Source: Gnetum montanum
Lineage: Eukaryota > Streptophyta > Gnetopsida > Gnetales > Gnetaceae
Assembly: GCA_015680685.1 (NCBI GenBank)
Contig: MNCI01004872.1
Coordinates: forward strand, 1,983,523-2,047,522
Reading direction: 5' to 3'
DNA: 64,000 nt
Below the pieces are notes generated by a model, which worked only from the letters and a program-made list of their open reading frames with translations, searched no databases and was not told where the DNA came from. Each line of letters begins with the position of its first letter. Position 1 is the stretch's first letter. The position numbers were made by a program, and so were the translations under genes. Of this stretch, positions 56,601 to 64,000 are shown in pieces.

Positions 56601-57414
56601 ATAAATTTCTAATTGGACTTTGCATATATTTAGTTATTTACTTTAATGCATAGGTCAATTATTTAATTTAATATTATAAATTGTGATTCAATAAATTATT
56701 TCTAATTTTGTATACTAAATAATAAAATTATATTATCATTATTGCAATTATTTTATTTTTGTAAACATTATATGTTAGAGTATTTTGTTAATTTTTTATA
56801 TCCTTTTCTTTTTACCGTTATTGATGCTTAGTTATAGATTTTTGTATATTTTATGATTGAATGTTGAATTCCAATTATTTTTGGAAGATTTCTTTGTTAG
56901 TCATTATGCCATTATAAATATTGAATTATGCATATTTTCATTTGTATTATGCACACTTGATCGTATATATTTTTTCTTTATTAAGTACATTTAATTAGGC
57001 ATATTTTATTTTGTTGTTATAAATATATGATAATGCCTATTTCTCTTTTTATTATATACATGTGATTATATAATACTCTATTCATAAAGAACTAGGATTC
57101 TAACATTCTCTAGGTCATACCCCTGGCTCTCTTGGTCAACAAATTATATTTTTAACCTATTTTTAATTAAAACTAAATATCATATAAAGTAGATTATTTA
57201 AGGAAGTAGCTTACGATGGTATCCTACCTAGAATTTAACCTTACCCATGCATCCAGGATGTTCAAAAATTTTAGATTTGATTCTTGGTTCATCATAATCA
57301 AAGTTATGATGTTCATTTTATGTAAAAACCCCATCAAATCCTTATTTCCCTCTTCCATGGAGAATGTTCTCATTGTGTTTCATTTTAAACAAAAATCATA
57401 ACACGTTCAATTCT

Positions 57415-57430
57415 AAAAAAAAAAAAAAAA
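57415..57430 (+). repeat. Poly-A run
   Basis: Sixteen A residues after TTCAATTCT. It may be the tail of a retroposed sequence lying to its left (about 57190-57414), but no family was recognised. Confidence 0.5.
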
Positions 57431-58019
57431 CTCATGCACACTAACATATGCCTAGGTGACATGTCATACTACATTTGATCCATCTTCTTATAAATAGATC
57501 CTTACCCTTTCATTACATATTATTTTTACTCATGAAAGGCTTCAAACATGTGGATTTAGGCCAAGAAAAAAAATGTTTATGACATTTTGAAGGGAATTAA
57601 AAGCTAAATAAGGAGATTTTGAAAGATTACAGAGATATTGTAAGAAGGCTTATTGAAATTATATTTTCTCAAGACTACAAACTTTGTTATGAATTTTTTA
57701 CTCTTTGTATCTATAGCTTAGTTTTAATTTATTAATTTATTATTCTTATTATTAAGTAGAGATATTGTTGAAGTTTTATTATTCTAGGCTTGTTTTCAAT
57801 TGAAACTAGATTGAATTTCTCTCCAAATCTTTTTCTATCATTTTGATGAATTTTCTGGGATATATAGGAACTTTTCCCAACTTTATTTTCAAATATTTTT
57901 TGTTTATTTGGATTTTACTTAGCTAAGAAAGAGATTTTGTGTAATTTTTATCTTTCTTGAAAATCTTATGTAGAGGAAAATTATAAAAGAGAATAAGATA
58001 AAATATTAATATTATCTAT

Positions 58020-58866
58020 GCTTATCCAGTACTTATTTTCCATTATTATAGATGAATTAATAAAGGAAATATAAAATGAAATCCCTTACTTTATGCTTTA
58101 GATGATATTGTATTGGTGGATACAACTTGAGAAAATATTGCTTCTAAAATGGAGAAGTGGAAACATACTCTAGAATCAAAAAGCTTAAAAATTAATAGAA
58201 ATAAGAGAGAATATATGGAATTTAGTTTTAATGACAACATAAAGAGTGATGAAATAGAAGTGATAATTCAAGGCCAAAAATTCTCTCACTACAAACAGTT
58301 CTACTACTTAGGATTAATCCTTGAATTAAATGGTAAAATTGATAAACATATAAGAAATAGAATTGAGGTAGGATGATAAAAATAGAGACAAACTAATGTT
58401 GTTCTATGTGATAAAAGAATACCAATAAAATTGAAGGGGAAATTTTACAATACAACAGTTGAGATTACTATCGTATATGGTGTTGAATGTTGCGTAGTAC
58501 AAAATAGACATGAATAATAAATCAGTATGGTAGAAATGCAAATGCTTCAATGGATGTTGAATGTTACTAGAAGAGATAAACTATGTAATACAAACATCAA
58601 ACGAAGACTTAGAGTGGATTCTATTTCAAATTAGCTATAAGAATGATGGTTTAGATGGTTTGGACATGTGCAAAGAATACATCACTATTCTAGGAAAGCC
58701 ACTAAAAAAAAGACCAAAGAAATGGAAAAAATGATCAAAGATGATTTGAAGAAACTACAAATAAACAAAGATCTAGCTCTTCGTAAAGACAAATGACATA
58801 ATAGAACTCATGTAACCTTTTTCATTTTATCAAGATAAGGTTAGGATGATGATGATCATGATGACT
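58020..58866 (+). pseudogene. RTE-type LINE reverse transcriptase, 3' end
   Basis: Plus-strand blocks: YLFSIIIDELIKEI (about 58030-58070), DDIVLVDTT (active-site ADD box, with the first residue changed), MEKWKHTLESKSLKI and the clean 75-codon frame 58149-58376 (EYMEFSFN, YYLGLILELNGKID). After a stop come VLCDKRIPIKLKGKFYNTT, VEMQMLQWMLNV and WFGHVQRI. This order (KLKGKFY.T, YG.EC, RWFGHVQR) is that of the RT C-terminal part of plant RTE-clade LINEs. The element is 5'-truncated, as usual for LINEs. It ends in a short GAT/ATG-type simple tail (about 58832-58866), another RTE habit. Not functional. Confidence 0.75.
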
Positions 58867-59394
58867 AGGTTTTCTTAGTTGGTAATGGTAATCTTTGAGA
58901 TATCCCCATCTTTAAGTAGTGGTAAGATTTTCCTTAGTAAGCTCTCCCTCATAAGAACAAGGGTTAGAATGGATTTCCTACTTTGGATTTTAATTTATAA
59001 GTTCATGTACAACAATGGACTTAGCCAAGATGATGGCACTAAGCTATTGAGTCTAAAGAAGTGCAGTGACATAATCAAGGCCTATCATTTTAAGGTCTAT
59101 ACCATGGCCATTAAGGATATTAGTAGTGAGGCTCTTACTAAGATCTAATCATAAGGAACTTAATTAGTTCATATGGAATAATGTAATGTTATTAGTAAGA
59201 TTTCTTTCATAATTTGTTGATGAAACACCTCAAGAAAATTCATGTTATAGATAAAAAGCCTTAAAGCCAAATTTTACATTGTAATTTAATGGGAATTTAA
59301 AGGCAAAAATAATTATCTTATTTTCTCATCAAAAATCCTATCCTATAACCTTTTTTTGGCAAAGTTTTAGATCATTTTTAGTGTGAAACGTTGA

Positions 59395-59740
59395 GATTTA
59401 TATCACACATGTTGTAAATTTCACTTATGCCAACATGTGAGGTCAAAAATAATTGAAAAAAATGGGTTTTTGCTCCATACACTATACCACCTTGTCCCAC
59501 ACACTATGCTAGTGTGTGAGGTATCATGAAGCTAAAATTTCCCTCACATTGGAATTTGGGTTATGAAAATATCCCAAATATGTAGTAAAAATCTCACACG
59601 TTGGTGGCCCATATGTTGCAGTTTTGAGTGATGAAATGTATCATATATGTTGGTGTTTCATGCTCAAAATGTCAAAAACATTAGTAGTTTACATGCTACA
59701 CTTTTGGACCATGAAAATGGTCCAAATATGATTTTTAAAT
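59395..59740. repeat. Degenerate CACATGTTG repeat
   Basis: Words such as ATCACACATGTTGTAAATTT, GCCAACATGTGAGGTC, CACACACTATGCTAGTGTGTG and CTCACACGTTGGTGGCCC recur irregularly. CACACTATGCTAGTGTG is a strong short inverted repeat. Confidence 0.5.
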
Positions 59741-60545
59741 GTCAAAAATTTACTAGAATCAAACTAGTGAAGAATTAACAAATTAATGGCCTACTTAAGC
59801 AAGAATCAATAGAGTTTTTAGGACTTTTAGATCATTTTGCATTCAGCCAAACTTGTGACTTTTAAAGAAGAGCAATATCTAAGAGTTTATAACCTTTCCC
59901 CCTAACATAGATCATTGTGAGAAGAGAGAACCTATTGCATATGACATTCAAGAGTAGATTGGTTGAGATAGACAAGTGTGGATCTATTGGTAGAGCATAC
60001 CCTACTGTCTACATCAAACTTTTAAAATATTTTTATACTCTCAAACTTTAAAGCTCATGATCTCTACTCTCTAAACCTTCCTCTTTTCACAAATTATTAT
60101 AATAGTTAATACAAAGTTTGCAACCTCTTTGGTTTTACAATATTATTTTTCCATCTTTCTATTCTCAAATTTAGCGCTTAGATCATTTTTTTCATACATT
60201 TTAACCTATTTAAGTTTACATACTCGGTAATAGATCTTCTAAGTCCTCAAGCCATCAACAAGACTATTTGAGGTACTTTAGATATTTTTGAAGCCAATGG
60301 ATTTTGAAGTTAAATTATTTCACATAAGATTTTTCGCTTCTCCAGTATCAAATTTTTCTATCATTATAGTATCTAATGCTAAAAGGAGGGCCTCTACCTA
60401 AATTCTTCACTAAAACCTATTTGTACAAATATTTTACTACTATCTCTTGTGCAAAATAAATTATCTTGAATTCTTTTTTAAAAAAAACCCAACGTTTGAA
60501 ACCACAACAAGTCTTAACCTTCAAGAATAACATTTTCATGATAGT

Positions 60546-60755
60546 TTTTACAATGCAGTATACAGTGCTACCCTTGTTCACTACACTTGGAAAATTCAAA
60601 ATATTAATTTTTATAATTGCAATACATAACACTACCTTAACCTCTAATGCTTGGTATTGTAAAAATTAATTTTTAAGGTTGTAGTACACAGTGCTACCTC
60701 TGTTTCCTATGGTTATAATTCAAATATTTATTTTTGTAGTTCCAGTGTTTATTGC
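60546..60755 (+). repeat. Tandem repeat of about 63 bp
   Basis: Three imperfect units plus a partial fourth, each with the order CAATGCAGTATACAGTGCTAC, CTTGG/TATGG, then ATTAATTTTTA. Units begin near 60546, 60611 and 60674, with a partial one at 60736. Confidence 0.65.
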
Positions 60756-60902
60756 CTTTTCAGTTTTTTGCACTTATAGTCTATAAGTTTTTCTTTGTTC
60801 TTTCTACATATGCTAAGCCTGGTTGCATTTTTCCTAGATTTGTCAAATATGGTAGGAAAAATTTAAGAATTTAAGTCATTTTCCTAATTCGAATTTTCAC
60901 AT

Positions 60903-61010
60903 GCTATAGCTTCGTAAGCTATAGCCTCATAAACTATAGTCTCAAAAGCTATAGTTTTACACATTGAAGCTCTTACAAGCTACATCCTAATAAGCTAGTC
61001 TTACATGTTG
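60903..61010 (+). repeat. Tandem repeat of about 15 bp (GCTATAGCCTCATAA)
   Basis: Consecutive units GCTATAGCTTCGTAA, GCTATAGCCTCATAA, ACTATAGTCTCAAAA, GCTATAGTTTTACAC, then more diverged GCTACATCCTAATAA. GCTATAGC is a palindrome. Immediately followed by three CACATGTT words. Confidence 0.75.
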
Positions 61011-62039
61011 GAATTTTCACATGTTGGAAGTATCACATGTTAAGAGCATTAAGCTTAATTTAAAATATTAAAGCCTTTTCTTGATTTTGCACAACACCTT
61101 GGCCATACACTATTTATGCCTTTTCATCACTCAATTGTTTTACCACACAATATCATATACATGACCTTAAACTAAGAAGTTCTTTGCATCTATGATCCTA
61201 AGGATTCAACTATAGTAGAATGAAGATAATCCATTGGATGACTAGGGCTAGACTCATCCTATGTGAATATGAATGAAGAATACTATAAATTTATTTGTGC
61301 AAAAATTCAAGTTTTCCTTCTTATCCCATGTGTAGAATTGGAATCCAAACGTTAGTTTGAGATTATTCGTAAAAATAGGAAAGAATATATTTCCTCTCCC
61401 TATGATTGTATTGAATTAATAGAGTTTCACACATGCATGTTAGCACAACTAGTGAACATAGATGAGGTGAGTGAGAGGATTCGTTCAAACCAAAACTAAG
61501 AGGTTTAGGATGAGTTTCAAGTTGAGTATGAGCTAGATACATTCATGGAGGACCTTTTGCAATGATTTTCTCTAGAGGTAATCACCTTCTACTCCACACT
61601 ACTTATCTCGGTAATAAACCAAGCACCCCCTATGACCATTGTAAGCCAGGTATTACAACCTATGTCCTTGTTTACTTTCATGCTCACCTTAATACTTGTT
61701 ATCACTATGCACCAGTCTTAATAAGATTTTCACTCTACCTCCCTATTTACATTAATGTCTTCTACATTCTAGTCTCATTTAGTGTGAACATCATTAGTGG
61801 TATTTACAACACTATCTCCTTTTTTTCATCCTAATAGGCCCCTCTTTGAGACCGTAGACCTTGTAAGCCTCCCATATCCCCTTTGTTCCCTTAATTTCTC
61901 ATGTTCCAACTTAGACATCCTTCTTACTATTCAACCCCCCTATGGTGATGGTCATACAACCCTACAGTCCATGCCAATACCAATCACATAGCCTCAATCC
62001 ATTCATCCTTTTCTCCAACCATTAGTAGAAACACCAAAA

Positions 62040-63598
62040 CCTACAAGAGCATCTCAAGTCTTGGATTCAACCTTCTAAATGATCTAAGACCTTATTGAAG
62101 AGTTGTAGAGACTTAAAGCTAGTATCACTCAAAAGGTAAAAATTATGGATTTTTACCAAGAAAATCTCATTATCCTGATCATGTTGTAGATAACTCTTCC
62201 TACTAGCATCCTGATCTCCCACTTTGCCAAATACAACAGTGAGGGAGATCCCAATGCTCATCTCATCACTGTTCATTGTTACAAGGTTGGTTGTATACAT
62301 TGATGCACATCTTTCCCATGTCTCTAACCCAAAAAGTCTTAGAATGGTACCACATACCACCTAGAGGCTTCATTGCCTCTCTAGATAACTTCATTACATA
62401 ATTTATTAACCACTTCATGTAAAACTTAAAACCTAATACGACATTAGACTAACTTATGAAAGTAAAACAAGGGTTTCTTAAATCTATTCTAAAGTTCATA
62501 CATAGATGAAATTCTACCCTTAAACCCATCTCTAAAATGCATCTTTTAATCATATTCAAAGCAATGGTTAACAATTTCATCAAGTCCAAGCCTTACCACT
62601 TAGATCCCCGATCACTTAGTCAGGCCTTTTCCTAGACAAAAAATATAAAAGATGACATGGAAGCTAGTGATGACCTAGCTTACATAGTATATAACAACCA
62701 ACATGAAAGAAGGGATAGAAACAATAGAAAACAAAACCATGTAGTCATGGCCATAGTGGCCAAAGAAATTAAAATAATGTAGGATCCAAAGACAACACAA
62801 CCTAAGACCCCTACAACCAATGCTCAACCATCAATATCTAGTGTTTTTACGTCTAATCCACCTATGTCAAACTTTAAAAGAAAGGATCAGTCCAAGTAGA
62901 TGAAGCTACCTATGAAACCATTGGAGCTTCTTGATTTGTTTCTTTGAAATAGTTATATTCAACATAAACAAATATCATAGAATGCTCACAAGAGGCATGA
63001 CCATCTTTGCAAAATTTCTAGGAATCCCACCATATCCATAAAAGATAATTTACTCATACCTAGGTACTTCAAGCTAGGCTGATTCTTTAACTATCACTAG
63101 CTTTCCAACCCTAACACCAATTTTTGCTTGGCTTTAAGAGATGATTTACAAAAGGTGATAGATAGTAGAGAGTTTATTCTAGATGCATCCAACCCAATTA
63201 GGCCTTAAAGGTATAATATGCAAGTGTATAAGGACCCATTGAATGCTAACAATGACCACTATATCATAGCCACATTTAATATTAATGAAAACCTTAAACC
63301 TATTAGGCAGGCATTTTTGGTTCAGGTACCTCCTCATGAAGAAAGCGCTTTAACTTTTACAAGTTTAAGGATTCCTTTTATTATAAGGATACCACCACCT
63401 ACATCTCCCAAAGAACCATTTGTCATTAGAGTGCTCCCTTCCTCCTTTAAATTTGCAATTCAAGTTAATCAATGTTCTATTGTAGTAGCCAATGTTTCCA
63501 CCTCTTCTCAACCAAGTAATAAGAAATCATTCCCAAAGCAATGGAGGAATCCATCTTCTAAGCCTAAGGCTAAGGACAACAACCAACCAAAGATGTGA
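62040..63598 (+). pseudogene. gag: gag of element G
   Basis: Plus-strand blocks: KVKIMDFYQENLII, SHFAKYNSEGDPNAHLI (about 62222-62272), then after frame changes EWYHIPPRGFIASLDNFIT and FINHFM (about 62342-62420), the typical core of Retrotrans_gag. Further on, FFNYH...NPNTNFCLALRDDLQK and VIDSREFILDASNP (about 63080-63195) match the CxYH...GHxTxxCxxLxxxIQxLID motif of plant Ty3/gypsy gags. Last comes an open 126-codon frame at 63218-63598 with MQVYKDPLN, LKPIRQAFLVQVPP and a Ser/Pro/Lys-rich end. Many stops; non-functional. Confidence 0.65.
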
Positions 63599-64000
63599 AA
63601 GGAAGTAGGTCCACCAAAGCCTACTCTAATTTTAGTAATATTCATGAACACCAACATCCAAACTACCTCAACAAGTTAACCTAGGAAAGACAACTAGAAA
63701 CAAGAGAAGGAAAAGAGATTGAAACAACAAACATTGAAACACAAGGTCGAAATCCTAGGTAGAATGGAGGAAGTTAAGGCCAACAATAATGAGAAATTAG
63801 GTAATAGAAATGAATATTTCCTCATTTCCATGGAGCAGGTCAAGATTTTACTTATATAGAAGAATATCTCTTTAAGCCTGTATGACCTAGTTATGACCCC
63901 CCTTTCACCACAAAGCTTTGGTTAAGATGTTAACTTCTATTTCTTTGAGTGAGGATACCTCTACAAACAAGGACTCCATCCATGTAGTGATGGTACCAAC
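63599..64000 (+). other. Downstream part of element G up to the window edge
   Basis: Broken coding-like sequence, Lys/Glu/Asn-rich, probably between gag and protease of the same element. No active-site motif is seen before the edge. Confidence 0.35.

Larger units (their letters stand above)
53640..58020. other. AT-rich region, mostly without recognisable content
   Basis: No cellular gene is visible. It holds two possible SINE fragments, a poly-A run, and a 66-codon plus-strand frame at 55750-55950 (MKNNVFFNGVEKK...) with no recognised family. Confidence 0.5.
58870..61250. other. Gene-free region with tandem arrays, possibly LTR/leader of the element to the right
   Basis: An open plus frame at 58879-59148 has no recognised family. 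Three repeat zones follow: CACATGTTG words (59395-59740), a 63-bp tandem repeat (60546-60755) and a 15-bp tandem repeat (60903-61010). Tandem arrays of this kind are usual in LTR U3 regions, and a gag starts right of here, but no LTR ends or primer site could be fixed. Confidence 0.4.
61260..64000 (+). mobile_element. Element G: 5' part of another Ty3/gypsy-type element, cut by the window end
   Basis: Contains a recognisable Retrotrans_gag domain on the plus strand (see next entry), with a lead region from about 61260. The gag is of a different family from A-D: its sequence and its C-terminal motif differ. LTR, primer site and pol are not visible; pol should lie beyond the right edge. Confidence 0.55.

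Noticed and set aside
1-64000. tRNA, rRNA, CRISPR arrays, bacterial operons or prophage
   Set aside because: No cloverleaf-capable tRNA, rRNA core, spacer-repeat array or dense bacterial coding was seen. tRNA-like boxes are SINE-type fragments.

Overview
The window looks like nuclear DNA of a seed plant with a large, repeat-rich genome. It is AT-rich, has no intact cellular gene, and is filled with decayed LTR retrotransposons, LINE fragments and short tandem arrays. The species cannot be named from the sequence; a gymnosperm or another large-genome plant would fit. Nearly every reading frame is broken by point stops (mostly TAG/TGA) and small frameshifts, as expected of old methylated retroelements, so almost all coding calls are pseudogenes.

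Layout. 1-1869: gene-free. 1870-6884: element E, an LTR element (- strand) that carries an intronless copy of a CCR4-type deadenylase catalytic domain. 6890-9591: decayed LINE ORF1 (DUF4283-like region plus zinc knuckle, - strand). 9592 to about 29300: element F, a second copy of the E family with the same CCR4 insert, split by two later insertions: element A (12613-21473, target duplication GAAGG) and element B (23282-29252, probable target duplication AATAT). 30993-41279: element C, a full-structure Ty3/gypsy element (- strand, target duplication CACTT) with gag, protease, RT, RNase H and integrase. 43077-50351: element D (+ strand, CATAC/CATAG), a close relative of C that has lost RT-RNase H-integrase. 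50357-58020: decayed, mostly unassignable DNA with an old coding remnant and SINE-like pieces. 58020-58866: RTE-type LINE 3' end. 58870-61250: gene-free with several tandem arrays, perhaps the LTR or leader of the next element. 61260-64000: gag of another Ty3/gypsy element (+ strand) running off the window.

A, B, C and D are one superfamily. They share LTR ends (TGATGAG...), a primer-binding site for tRNA-Asp, the tract ATGGGGGTA next to the 3' LTR, a gag with an unusual CX2CX3HPKX2C knuckle, and a conserved non-coding module near the 3' end. Only C has pol. D has a precise, in-frame pol deletion. A and B have no pol and instead carry a second ORF (about 930 codons in A, internally deleted in B) with a basic Gln/Gly-rich start, a plant-transposon-like globular domain and a long coiled coil. 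C would be the natural enzyme donor for A, B and D. The LTRs have a very short U3 filled with dyad-symmetric tandem arrays; A, B and D use one motif and C a different one in the same place, and A has an extra internal copy upstream of its second ORF.

The most notable observations are the CCR4 capture shared by E and F, the pol-less A/B elements with a novel ORF and an internal U3-like array, and the clean pol deletion in D beside a C-type partner.
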